This document shows positions 1 to 8,059 of a DNA stretch of 64,000 nt, in pieces. The stretch is taken from contig OZ244224.1 in the NCBI GenBank assembly GCA_965217015.1, forward strand, positions 1,116,001 through 1,180,000, in the 5' to 3' direction. Origin of the DNA: JAYQKL01 sp038142705 (GTDB taxonomy: Bacteria > Pseudomonadota > Alphaproteobacteria > RS24). The stretch's first letter is position 1. Each line of letters starts with the position of its first letter. Made by a program: the position numbers and the translations under genes. Under the pieces are notes generated by a model. It saw only the letters and a list, made by a program, of their open reading frames with translations. It did no database searches and was not told the origin of the DNA.

Positions 1-805
1 CGGTCACAACGCGTGGGCCAGAAACATATTCACCAAATTCAGCCGTATTTGAAATCGAGTAATTCATATTGGCAATGCCGCCTTCATAAATCAGGTCAAC
101 AATCAGCTTGACCTCGTGCAGGCACTCAAAATAGGCCATTTCAGGCGGGTAGCCAGCCTCTGTCAGGGTTTCATAACCAGCTTTGATAAGCTCAACAACA
201 CCGCCGCACAAAACTGCCTGCTCGCCAAATAAATCGGTCTCGCACTCATCACGGAAGGTCGTTTCAATAATACCAGAACGCCCGCCGCCAACGCCGCATG
301 CATAAGACAGCGCCAAATCGCGCGCGGTGCCAGAAGCATCTTGTGCTACCGCAACCAAACATGGCACGCCGCCACCTCTGACATATTCACCCCGCACCGT
401 ATGACCCGGCCCTTTTGGCGCCACCATAGAAACATCTAAATCAGGGCGCGCCTGAATTAAACCAAAGTGAATAGACAGACCATGCGCAAACATCAATGTG
501 CCGCCTTGGCGCAAATTGTCAGCAATATCTGCATTATAAATATCTTTTTGCAGCTCATCAGGCGTCAAAATCATCACCACATCAGCCCAAGCTGCGGCTT
601 CAGCAATGGTTTTCACTTCCAGCCCCTCAGCTTCAGCTTTTGCTGTTGAAGCTGAGCCAGCACGCAAACCAACACAGACTTGCTCTACGCCGCTATCGCG
701 CAAGTTCAAAATATGAGCATGGCCTTGTGAACCATAACCAATAACAGCCACTTTTTTGGCCTTAATCAGTTCCAAATCCGCATCGCGGTCATACAGCATT
801 TCCAT
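1..805 (-). CDS. ilvC: Ketol-acid reductoisomerase, C-terminal part outside window
   Basis: Second step of valine/isoleucine synthesis: NADPH- and Mg-dependent isomerisation and reduction of acetolactate or acetohydroxybutyrate. About 268 codons are visible; the gene runs off the left edge, so the C-terminal part of the knotted domain is missing. The N-terminal Rossmann domain is clear, with VAVIGYGSQGHAHILNLRDS near residues 19-38, followed by MVAPKGPGH and the metal-binding helix region with ETDLFGEQAVLCGG. The ATG at 803-805 has an AGGAG site 8 bases upstream. It lies 53 bases after ilvN on the same strand, giving the order ilvB-ilvN-ilvC, so the gene is probably cotranscribed with acetolactate synthase. 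Identity is secure; only its 3' end is unseen. Confidence 0.96.
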   Translation of the reverse strand, partial: MEMLYDRDADLELIKAKKVAVIGYGSQGHAHILNLRDSGVEQVCVGLRAGSASTAKAEAEGLEVKTIAEAAAWADVVMILTPDELQKDIYNADIADNLRQGGTLMFAHGLSIHFGLIQARPDLDVSMVAPKGPGHTVRGEYVRGGGVPCLVAVAQDASGTARDLALSYACGVGGGRSGIIETTFRDECETDLFGEQAVLCGGVVELIKAGYETLTEAGYPPEMAYFECLHEVKLIVDLIYEGGIANMNYSISNTAEFGEYVSGPRVVT

Positions 806-858
806 TTAATATCTCCTCGGAAACTAAAATTTGAAAAACATTGACGCTCTTATAGACC

Positions 859-1365
859 CTACAGCGCGTCAATGCCACGAGAAATTGCAGCCACGCCTGT
901 GCGTGACACATCTTTTAACCCAAGCGGGCGCATCAGATTAACAAAAGCATCAATCTTATTGGGCGCGCCTGTGAGTTCAAACACGAAAGACTCATGCGTG
1001 GTATCAACCACATTGGCACGAAATACCTGTGAGACACGCAAGGCTTCCACGCGCTTTTCTCCCGCACCAACAACCTTAACCAATGCCAGCTCCCGCTCCA
1101 CCGAATCCGTTTCAACGGTCAGGTCAACAACCGACACAACCGGCACCAGCCGCATAAGCTGATGCTTAATCTGCTCAATAATTTGCGGCGAGCCTGATGT
1201 CACAATCGTGATGCGCGAAATATGCGCCTGCCCATCAACCTCTGCCACGGTGAGGCTTTCAATATTATAACCACGCCCTGAAAACAGCCCAATCACCCGC
1301 GCCAGCACGCCAGCTTGGTTTTGAACCAAAACAGAAAGCGTATGGATTTCAATCTCTTGTGACAT
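859..1365 (-). CDS. ilvN: Acetolactate synthase small (regulatory) subunit
   Basis: Regulatory subunit that stimulates IlvB and gives it valine feedback inhibition. It is 168 residues, the usual length for the long IlvN/IlvH form. The N-terminal ACT domain is recognisable (HTLSVLVQNQAGVLARVIGL, then the RGYNIESLTV segment), followed by a second ACT-like half. A GTG two codons upstream (1371) is also possible. I prefer the ATG at 1363-1365 because an AGAGAG stretch sits five bases before it. The ilvB stop is 20 bases upstream and ilvC follows 53 bases downstream, so the three are one transcription unit. Confidence 0.95.
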   Translation of the reverse strand: MSQEIEIHTLSVLVQNQAGVLARVIGLFSGRGYNIESLTVAEVDGQAHISRITIVTSGSPQIIEQIKHQLMRLVPVVSVVDLTVETDSVERELALVKVVGAGEKRVEALRVSQVFRANVVDTTHESFVFELTGAPNKIDAFVNLMRPLGLKDVSRTGVAAISRGIDAL

Positions 1366-1385
1366 ATTCACTCTCTTACCAGCGC

Positions 1386-3155
1386 TTAAACCAGCGCTTT
1401 TCCTTCTTCTGAGATTTCAACATCAGAGGCACTTCCCCCTGCCAAAATCATTTCATTATGGGCCTTACCCGAAGGTATCATGGGGAAACAATTTTCCTCT
1501 TTGGTCACAATGCAATCAAAAATTACCGGGCCATCAGTCGCCAGCATTTCTTCAATCGCCTTGTCAAGTTCCTCAGGCGTTTGCGCCCGCAAACCTGTCG
1601 CACCAAACGCTTCTGCCATTTTCACAAAATCTGGCAGGGCTTCAGAATATGAATGCGCATAGCGACCACCATGCAGCAATTCCTGCCATTGGCGCACCAT
1701 GCCCATATATTCATTATTCAAAATGAAAATTTTAATCGGCAAGCGATATTGAATGGCGGTGGACATTTCCTGCAAAGTCATTTGCACAGAAGCCTCGCCC
1801 GCAATATCAATCACCAACGCATCTGGGTGCGCGATTTGCACACCGACAGCGGCTGGCACGCCATAACCCATTGTTCCCAAACCACCAGAGGTCATCCAGC
1901 GATTGGGCTCATCAAAATGATAATGTTGCGCCGCCCACATTTGGTGCTGGCCTACTTCTGTCGTGATAAAAGTTTTGCGGTCTTTGGTCATCTCATAAAG
2001 ACGCTGCACTGCATATTGCGGCTTAATCTGGTCTTGCGCTGGCTTGAAAGCCAATGATTGTCGCCCGCGCCAGTCCTCAATTTGAGACCACCAGCCAGCC
2101 AAAGCTTGCTTATCGGTTTGATACGCGCCATCACGCCATATCCGCAGCATATCCTCTAACACATGCGCTACATCGCCAATAATTGGCACATCAACCTGCA
2201 CAATTTTATTGATAGAAGACGGGTCAATATCAATATGTATTTTTTTGGAATTGGGCGAGAACGCGTCAAGACGCCCCGTCACGCGGTCATCAAACCGCGC
2301 GCCAATATTAATCATCACATCGCAATCATGCATCGCCATATTGGCTTCATAAGTGCCATGCATGCCGAGCATGCCCAACCATTGGTCATTGCTAGCCGGA
2401 TAACACCCCAACCCCATCAATGTTGAGGTAATCGGAAACCCTGTCAGCCCGACCAGCTCGCGCAGTAGATTGCTGGCAATCGGGCCAGAATTTATCACCC
2501 CACCGCCGGTGTAAAAAATCGGTTTTTTGGCATTGGCAATCATCTCAACCGCTTGTCTAATCGCGTCCATATCCCCTTTGAGCTGCGGCTTATAGCTCGG
2601 TGTATCAACACTTGAAGCGCCAATATAAGTGCCAGTCTCAAACTGGATATCTTTTGGAATATCAATCACAACTGGCCCGGGCCGACCACTGGTGGCAATA
2701 TGAAACGCCTCATGCATGATACGCGGCAAATCATCAATCGATTTCACAAGATAATTATGCTTGGTGCAGGGGCGCGTAATCCCAACCGTGTCACATTCCT
2801 GAAACGCATCAGAGCCGATTAAAGGTGTCGGCACCTGACCTGTAATGCAAACAAGCGGAATGCTGTCCATCAACGCATCGGTCAAACCCGTCACCGCATT
2901 GGTTGCACCCGGCCCTGATGTGACCAGCAAAACCCCACATTTTCCAGTCGAGCGGGCATAGCCTTCTGCCGCATGTGCTGCGCCCTGCTCATGACGCACC
3001 AACACATGTTCTAGCTTATCTTGCTGGAATATCGCGTCATAAATCGGCAACACCGCCCCGCCTGGATAGCCAAATATATGTTCAACGCCTTGCTCTTGCA
3101 GGGCGCGCACAACCATATCCGCACCAGTCATTTGGTTTTTTGCATTATCTGTCAT
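1386..3155 (-). CDS. ilvB: Acetolactate synthase large (catalytic) subunit
   Basis: Thiamine-diphosphate enzyme condensing pyruvate with pyruvate or 2-ketobutyrate, the committed step of branched-chain amino acid synthesis. At 589 residues it has the normal three-domain layout. The N-terminal pyrimidine-binding domain has GYPGGAVLPIYDAI and the catalytic Glu in VRHEQGAAHAAEGYAR. A central domain follows, then the C-terminal pyrophosphate domain with DIAGEASVQM and LNNEYMGMVRQWQ. The usual GDG of the TPP motif reads GEA, a form I know from alphaproteobacterial homologues. The ATG at 3155 is fixed by an in-frame TAA at 3217-3219 with no other start between. The Shine-Dalgarno is weak (AAGAGC). 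A 15-bp tandem repeat and a candidate leader peptide lie directly upstream, suggesting translational or attenuation control. Confidence 0.97.
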   Translation of the reverse strand: MTDNAKNQMTGADMVVRALQEQGVEHIFGYPGGAVLPIYDAIFQQDKLEHVLVRHEQGAAHAAEGYARSTGKCGVLLVTSGPGATNAVTGLTDALMDSIPLVCITGQVPTPLIGSDAFQECDTVGITRPCTKHNYLVKSIDDLPRIMHEAFHIATSGRPGPVVIDIPKDIQFETGTYIGASSVDTPSYKPQLKGDMDAIRQAVEMIANAKKPIFYTGGGVINSGPIASNLLRELVGLTGFPITSTLMGLGCYPASNDQWLGMLGMHGTYEANMAMHDCDVMINIGARFDDRVTGRLDAFSPNSKKIHIDIDPSSINKIVQVDVPIIGDVAHVLEDMLRIWRDGAYQTDKQALAGWWSQIEDWRGRQSLAFKPAQDQIKPQYAVQRLYEMTKDRKTFITTEVGQHQMWAAQHYHFDEPNRWMTSGGLGTMGYGVPAAVGVQIAHPDALVIDIAGEASVQMTLQEMSTAIQYRLPIKIFILNNEYMGMVRQWQELLHGGRYAHSYSEALPDFVKMAEAFGATGLRAQTPEELDKAIEEMLATDGPVIFDCIVTKEENCFPMIPSGKAHNEMILAGGSASDVEISEEGKALV

Positions 3156-3231
3156 GTTCTTGCTCTTTACTTTGCTGCTCTTTACTTTGCTGCTCTTTAC
3201 TTTGCTGCTCTTTACTTAAAATCACCACCAA
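3145..3231 (-). CDS. Candidate branched-chain leader peptide upstream of ilvB
   Basis: A 28-codon frame starts at TTG (3229-3231). A GAGG site lies six bases upstream. It reads M-V-V-I-L, then three copies of S-K-E-Q-Q encoded by the 15-bp tandem repeat, then S-K-E-Q-E-H-D-R. Its TAA (3145-3147) lies inside ilvB, so it overlaps the ilvB start in another frame. The frame stays open further upstream: from GTG at 3243 it reads M-R-R-L-L-V-V-I-L, six consecutive Leu/Val/Ile codons. Such runs are the hallmark of ilv/leu attenuator peptides, but I see no terminator between the run and ilvB. Coupling or stalling control is therefore more likely than classical attenuation. The function is inference. 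Confidence 0.35.
   Translation of the reverse strand: MVVILSKEQQSKEQQSKEQQSKEQEHDR
3161..3217. repeat. 15-bp tandem repeat in ilvB leader
   Basis: Three exact copies of TTTACTTTGCTGCTC (plus strand; 3166-3180, 3181-3195, 3196-3210) with partial copies on each side (3161-3165 and 3211-3217). The array ends six bases before the ilvB start codon. Each unit read on the minus strand carries AAAGAG, a weak ribosome-binding-like sequence. The unit length is a multiple of three, so copy-number change would keep the candidate leader frame open. Confidence 0.95.
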
Positions 3232-3300
3232 TAGGCGCCTCACCAGCCATGGGCGGGTTTCAGCCTGTTTGAGCGCAATCTAACAGGTAAAAAGGTAAGG

Positions 3301-4278
3301 TCAAGCGATATTTGTAAGAAATGAAAAGATTTTTTGTTGTTTTTTGTAATAATCTTGCTCATTAAAGCTATTCCAAGCAATCATCTGATTCCGGAACCAA
3401 GTCATTTGCCGCTTTGCATAACGCCGTGTTTGCCGTGACGCCTGCTCTTTCGCCTGCTCCAAATCAATCTCCCCGGCTTGAAACGCCTGCAAGTCACTCA
3501 ACCCCAATGCCTTGCACGCAGGCAGCTCCGGCGGCAAAGCCAAATCCTGCATCATGGCGGCTTCCTCTAGCGCCCCCGCCGACACCATTTGGGCAAAACG
3601 CGCATCACAGCGTTGATAAAGCCAGTCGCGGGCCGGCATGAGTAAAATTTTTGCCAACACCCCGTCCAGCATGGGTGTAACCTTGTCTTTTTGCCAATCC
3701 GTTAAAGCGCGACCTGTGGCACGGTAAACTTCATGCGCGCGTAAAATACGCTGCGTATCACTGGGCAAAATACGCGCGTAAGCTGCCTTATCAAAATCGG
3801 CCAATGCCGCATGCAGCTCTGCCGCGCTTGTTTGAGCTAATTCTGCGCGCACGGATTGGCGCACCGCTTCATCAATATCGGGAATTTGCGCTAGCCCCTC
3901 AGTCAGCGCCTTAAAATAAAGCCCTGTTCCGCCCACCAAAATCGGCATGCGCCCTTGTTGTGTGCAGGTCTCTATGGCGGCCAGCGCATCATCAAGCCAC
4001 TGCCCCACACTATAAGCATGTTGTGCCGACACATGCCCATAAAGATGATGGGGAATATCCGCCATTTCCTCGGCACTGGGGCGCGCGGTTAAAACCTGCA
4101 TTTGGGCATAAACCTGCATGGAGTCGGCATTGATAATGCTGCCCTTGAGCTGTTGCGCCAGCTTAAGCGCCAGGCCAGATTTGCCACTGGCGGTTGGCCC
4201 CGCAATCAATATGGCCCGAAATTTGGGCGCGCTGGTCATATTATCCGCGCTTTGGTTTTGTGCATTATGTTTTGCCAT
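3301..4278 (-). CDS. miaA: tRNA dimethylallyltransferase
   Basis: Transfers a dimethylallyl group to N6 of adenosine-37 in tRNAs that read UNN codons, the first step to ms2i6A. The 325-residue protein has the P-loop GPTASGKS near residue 28, the INADSMQVYAQM strand that follows it, the GGTGLYFKAL segment, and the C-terminal basic region QTRRYAKRQMTWFRNQ that binds the anticodon loop. About 20 extra polar residues precede the P-loop. It is divergent from serB (103-base gap) and 145 bases upstream of ilvB on the same strand, so miaA transcription may feed the ilv genes. Modification of UNN-reading tRNAs, including leucine tRNAs, makes that link suggestive but unproven. Confidence 0.96.
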   Translation of the reverse strand: MAKHNAQNQSADNMTSAPKFRAILIAGPTASGKSGLALKLAQQLKGSIINADSMQVYAQMQVLTARPSAEEMADIPHHLYGHVSAQHAYSVGQWLDDALAAIETCTQQGRMPILVGGTGLYFKALTEGLAQIPDIDEAVRQSVRAELAQTSAAELHAALADFDKAAYARILPSDTQRILRAHEVYRATGRALTDWQKDKVTPMLDGVLAKILLMPARDWLYQRCDARFAQMVSAGALEEAAMMQDLALPPELPACKALGLSDLQAFQAGEIDLEQAKEQASRQTRRYAKRQMTWFRNQMIAWNSFNEQDYYKKQQKIFSFLTNIA

Positions 4279-4381
4279 TTGGCGATAAGTGGTTATTTAG
4301 TTGAGATAGCGTTTGAAGTCAGTATAAAGCTAGTTATGCAAAACGCTATAGCATTTGAAATTAAAGTGAGCGCTTAACATT

Positions 4382-5290
4382 ATGTCCGACCGTTTTTTTC
4401 TCGTTTTGACCGCCGACCCTGCACAGGCAAAACTGACACCTGCAACCAGTCATCAAATTCTGGCCGAACTTGGCATTCAAGCTGAGCTGACTTGCCTTGC
4501 GCCAGACATTGCTTATGAAACTGAGATTGACGCCGCCATCGCCAAGCCCCTCAACCGAGACAAATGTGATGACATTGCGCACAGCTATAAGACAGATATC
4601 AATGTCATAAGCGCGGCGCATCGGCGTAAAAAACTGTTGGTGGCGGATATGGAAAGCACAATTATTGAGCAAGAATGCCTTGATGAGTTGGCAGAGCTGC
4701 TTGATTTACGCCCGCAAATTGCAGACATAACAGAACGCGCCATGCGGGGTGAAATTGATTTTGAACCCGCATTGCGCGAACGGGTGATGCTGCTCAAAGG
4801 CTTGAGCGAAACCACACTGGAAGATATTTATCGCGAGAAAGTCACCCTCATGCCAGGCGCCGCACAGCTTATTGCAACCATGCGCGCCCATGGAGCGATT
4901 TGCGCGCTGGTCTCAGGCGGGTTTTCTTTTTATGCCGAAAAAATTGCCACGCGTCTTGGTTTTCATCGCTGGGAAAGCAATCATTTATCCATTCAAAATG
5001 GTGCGCTTGACGGCACTGTGCAGGATCCCATTTTAGGCCGCAATGCGAAGGCTGAATATTTGTCACAATGGCAGCGCCAAGATGAAATTCCCCAAGCTGC
5101 CACCATGGCTGTTGGTGATGGGTCGAATGATTTGGCGATGCTGGCCATTGCCGGCGCCGGGGTAGCGTTTCGGGCTAAGCCATTGGTTGCTGAAGCCGCT
5201 AAAATCGCCATTCATTATGGCGATTTGACAGCGCTTTTATATTTGCAGGGCTATCACCAGCAAGACTTTGTTGAAACGCTGGACAGCTGA
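4382..5290 (+). CDS. serB: Phosphoserine phosphatase
   Basis: Last step of serine synthesis, hydrolysis of phosphoserine. The 302-residue protein belongs to the haloacid dehalogenase superfamily. Motif I is ADMESTIIEQEC, with the DxD-type aspartates in the SerB-specific DMEST form; motif II is the SGG in LVSGGFSFYAEKIA; motif III/IV is GDGSNDLAMLAIAG. The first ~85 residues form the N-terminal ACT-like domain seen in many SerB proteins. The gene is divergent from miaA and convergent with degP, whose stop lies only seven bases away, so no separate terminator is visible between them. Confidence 0.95.
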   Translation: MSDRFFLVLTADPAQAKLTPATSHQILAELGIQAELTCLAPDIAYETEIDAAIAKPLNRDKCDDIAHSYKTDINVISAAHRRKKLLVADMESTIIEQECLDELAELLDLRPQIADITERAMRGEIDFEPALRERVMLLKGLSETTLEDIYREKVTLMPGAAQLIATMRAHGAICALVSGGFSFYAEKIATRLGFHRWESNHLSIQNGALDGTVQDPILGRNAKAEYLSQWQRQDEIPQAATMAVGDGSNDLAMLAIAGAGVAFRAKPLVAEAAKIAIHYGDLTALLYLQGYHQQDFVETLDS

Positions 5291-5296
5291 CCTCAG

Positions 5297-6793
5297 CTAG
5301 TCTTGCGTCACCCGCAAAGCAACAAAACGCAGGCCATTCGCTGTTTTGAGCAAAACCAACACAGATTTTTTGCCGTCACTTTGAGCTTTTTTCACAATAT
5401 CCACCACATCTTGCGGCTCTGTGACCTCATTTTGATCCAGCTCGGCAATTACAAATCCGCGTCGCAGACCCGCCAGTGCTGCCGCAGAATTTGTTTCTAC
5501 CCCGTCAATCAAAACCCCATTATCGCTCGCTTTCAAGCCAACCGCCGCGCGCGCTTGCTCAGTGAGGGGTGCCAGCTGCATACCTAAAATGCTTGGCTTT
5601 TCAGCAGGCTTTGGATCCTTCTTTTTCGGCTTAGCCTCAGCGCGCTGGTCCTGACTTTCATCAAGGCGACCAACCGTCACGGTTTTCTTAATGACCTTAC
5701 CGCGCCGCAAAACCTCTACCAGAACTTTTTTATTCACTTCTGTTTCGGCGACAATACGCGGCAAGTCGCGCATTTCTGCGACTTCTTTTCGGTCAAATCG
5801 TAAAATCACATCACCTTGTTTTAAGCCCGCTTCTTCAGCTGGCCCACTGCTTGTGACCTCCGAAATCAACGCGCCTCGCGGCTTGCTCATGCCCAGGCTT
5901 TCTGCCAATTCCTCAGTCACAGTTTGAATGCGCACACCAAGCCAGCCGCGCCGGGTTTCGCCATAAGCCCGCAATTGCTCAATCACTGGCAAGGCCATAT
6001 CTGCTGGTATAGCAAAGCCAATACCAACCGAACCGCCTGTTGGCGAAATAATAGCCGTGTTCACCCCTATCACCTCGCCTTGCATATTGAATAAGGGGCC
6101 ACCAGAATTACCACGGTTAATCGCCGCATCCGTTTGAATAAAACTATCATAGGGGCCAGCATTGATATCGCGGTTCATGGCCGAAATCACCCCAGCCGAT
6201 AAGGAACCACCCAGACCAAACGGATTACCAATAGCAATCACCCAATCGCCAACGCGAGAGCGTGTGCTATCACCAAAGCTCACATATGGCAGCGGCTTGT
6301 CAGATTCTACCTTCAAAACTGCAATATCGGTTTTGACATCACGCCCAATAAGCTCAGCGTCCAGCTTGTCACCATTTGAAAAATTAACTGTGATTTTATC
6401 GGCATTTTCAATCACATGATTATTGGTGATGATAATGCCCTCTGGTGCAATCACAAAACCTGAACCGAGCGAGGTTTGTTTTTGCTGTGGCGGACCATTT
6501 TTATCGTCTTGTGGATTGGTGTGACGCTCAAGGAAATCTTCAAAAAAATCTTGAAACGGGCTGCCTTGCAAAGGCGAATTAAACCCGCGCTCAACATTGG
6601 TGCTAATTGAAATATTCACCACAGACGGCATCAGCTTTTCAGCCAAATCTGCAAAACCTTCCTCAACCGCATGAGCGGCTTGCATGGGCATCAAAAACAG
6701 GCACGCCCAGAAAGCCAACTGCCAGCGCATCATGACTTTATGCAAGACAGAGAAGATATTTGATTGGTGACTATTTTGCGCAACGCTCATCAT
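5297..6793 (-). CDS. degP: Periplasmic Do-family serine protease (DegP/MucD type)
   Basis: Envelope quality-control protease and chaperone, 498 residues. The N-terminus carries a signal sequence (hydrophobic stretch about residues 24-42, cleavage probably after QAAHA). The trypsin-like domain shows the catalytic triad: His in NNHVIENAD, Asp in KTDIAVLK, Ser in GNSGGPLF. Two PDZ domains follow, one after GWLGVRIQTV and one near IPD/LDQNEV at the C-terminus, separated by a Lys/Pro-rich linker. The first ATG (6793) has an AAGGA site; the internal Met-Met at residues 21-22 has none, so I keep the long start despite the long N-region. It follows hflC-DUF2065 on the same strand with a 64-base gap. 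Confidence 0.95.
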   Translation of the reverse strand: MMSVAQNSHQSNIFSVLHKVMMRWQLAFWACLFLMPMQAAHAVEEGFADLAEKLMPSVVNISISTNVERGFNSPLQGSPFQDFFEDFLERHTNPQDDKNGPPQQKQTSLGSGFVIAPEGIIITNNHVIENADKITVNFSNGDKLDAELIGRDVKTDIAVLKVESDKPLPYVSFGDSTRSRVGDWVIAIGNPFGLGGSLSAGVISAMNRDINAGPYDSFIQTDAAINRGNSGGPLFNMQGEVIGVNTAIISPTGGSVGIGFAIPADMALPVIEQLRAYGETRRGWLGVRIQTVTEELAESLGMSKPRGALISEVTSSGPAEEAGLKQGDVILRFDRKEVAEMRDLPRIVAETEVNKKVLVEVLRRGKVIKKTVTVGRLDESQDQRAEAKPKKKDPKPAEKPSILGMQLAPLTEQARAAVGLKASDNGVLIDGVETNSAAALAGLRRGFVIAELDQNEVTEPQDVVDIVKKAQSDGKKSVLVLLKTANGLRFVALRVTQD

Positions 6794-6857
6794 AAAAATT
6801 CCTTTTTGACGCTCATTTTTGAAAACACCTCATATGCAGAACAGTTCGGCGTCATAC

Positions 6858-7052
6858 CTATGAAGTTAGCTTATAAAGCCAGAGAAAAATTGTCCCTAAA
6901 AGAATGGCACCAAGCCCTGAAAATCTCAAAATATCAGGTGTCATCTGGCGCATTTGTTCCATTAATTTCATCATTTGTGACGGGAACAGCGCATAGCAAA
7001 TGCCTTCTGCTACAAGAACCAATCCAATCGCCAGATAGATGAATTCAGGCAT
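6858..7052 (-). CDS. DUF2065 small membrane protein
   Basis: 64 residues with two predicted membrane helices (about 5-22 and 43-61) separated by a short polar loop, matching the DUF2065 family that commonly accompanies hflKC. The start codon overlaps the hflC stop by one base (TAATG), indicating translational coupling. No biochemical function is established. Its position between hflC and degP suggests a small partner of the HflKC-FtsH membrane complex or of envelope stress control; this is inference from context. Confidence 0.85.
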   Translation of the reverse strand: MPEFIYLAIGLVLVAEGICYALFPSQMMKLMEQMRQMTPDILRFSGLGAILLGTIFLWLYKLTS

Positions 7053-8059
7053 TAGGGCTTATAAACCTCCCCACCTGGTTGTGAGAGAATGATTTCAGGG
7101 CAAATTTCTTCGCGCAGGCTTTTCCCCTCCGCAATCAAAGCTGCCACATCGACATCTCCTTTAACCTTTGTTTTATTTTGCTTCACACTCGTAATCACCG
7201 CATTGGGGTCATTCAAATATTTGAAAAAAGCACTGTCAGGCGACAAAACCATTGTGGTGCTGTTTTCTTGCAATGCTTTTTCATAGGATTGCATAGAGCG
7301 GTAAAAAGCAAAGAAATCGGGGTCTTGCCCATAAGCTGTTGCAAAAATCCGGTTCCGGCAAGCATCGCCCTGACCGCGAATAATATCCGCATCACGCGAG
7401 GCTTCGGCCAACAAAACCGTCACATCTTTATCTGCTTGCGCCCGAATGGCACGCGAGACTTCCTGACCTTTCGCTCTAAACTCAGCCGCTTCTTGCTGGC
7501 GCTCAGTTTGCATGCGGCGATAAATAGCCTGACTGTTAGCCTCAGGTAAATCCGCCCGTCGAATGCGCACATCGACAATCTCAATCCCAAAATCAAAGGC
7601 CTGCTCATTAACCAGCACTTTAATTTTACCCATTAATTTTTCACGGTCATCGCGCACAATATCCTCAAAAGGCGCCTCACCCACAACGGAACGCATTGAC
7701 GAAGAAACCGTCGCCGCAAGGCGAGAATTCGCACGCGGCATATCCCGCAAAGAAATGTAGAATTTAAGCGGGTCAATGATTTTGTAACGGGTAAACGCAT
7801 CAACCACCAAACGCTTTTGGTCGGCGGCAATCAATTCTTCTGTCGCGCTATCCAAATCCAAAATCCGCTTATCAATGTAAATCACATTTTGAACAAAGGG
7901 CAGTTTCACATGCAGACCTGCCTCTGTGATAACTTTACGCGGGTCGCCAAATTGCAAGACAATTGCCTGTTGCGTTTGATGCACTGTAAACAGGCTTGAA
8001 AAAGCCAGAAAAATAATCAGCGCGGCAAGCACGAGTGTGCCAATTGAAAAACGGGCCAT
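7052..8059 (-). CDS. hflC: HflC, SPFH/band-7 modulator of FtsH
   Basis: Inner-membrane protein that forms a cage with HflK around the FtsH protease and restrains it. The 335-residue protein has an N-terminal membrane anchor (about residues 8-24) and an SPFH/band-7 domain starting at HQTQQAIVLQFGDPRKV. A long charged helix follows (RMQTERQQEAAEFRAKGQE), then a C-terminal region with FFAFYRSMQSYEKAL. The start overlaps the hflK stop by one base (TAATG), so the pair is made together. No unusual residues noticed. Confidence 0.96.
   Translation of the reverse strand: MARFSIGTLVLAALIIFLAFSSLFTVHQTQQAIVLQFGDPRKVITEAGLHVKLPFVQNVIYIDKRILDLDSATEELIAADQKRLVVDAFTRYKIIDPLKFYISLRDMPRANSRLAATVSSSMRSVVGEAPFEDIVRDDREKLMGKIKVLVNEQAFDFGIEIVDVRIRRADLPEANSQAIYRRMQTERQQEAAEFRAKGQEVSRAIRAQADKDVTVLLAEASRDADIIRGQGDACRNRIFATAYGQDPDFFAFYRSMQSYEKALQENSTTMVLSPDSAFFKYLNDPNAVITSVKQNKTKVKGDVDVAALIAEGKSLREEICPEIILSQPGGEVYKP

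Noticed and set aside
3208..3255. 12-codon frame starting ATG 3250 upstream of ilvB
   Set aside because: It has no ribosome site and no branched-chain run; the overlapping frame from 3231/3243 is the better leader candidate.
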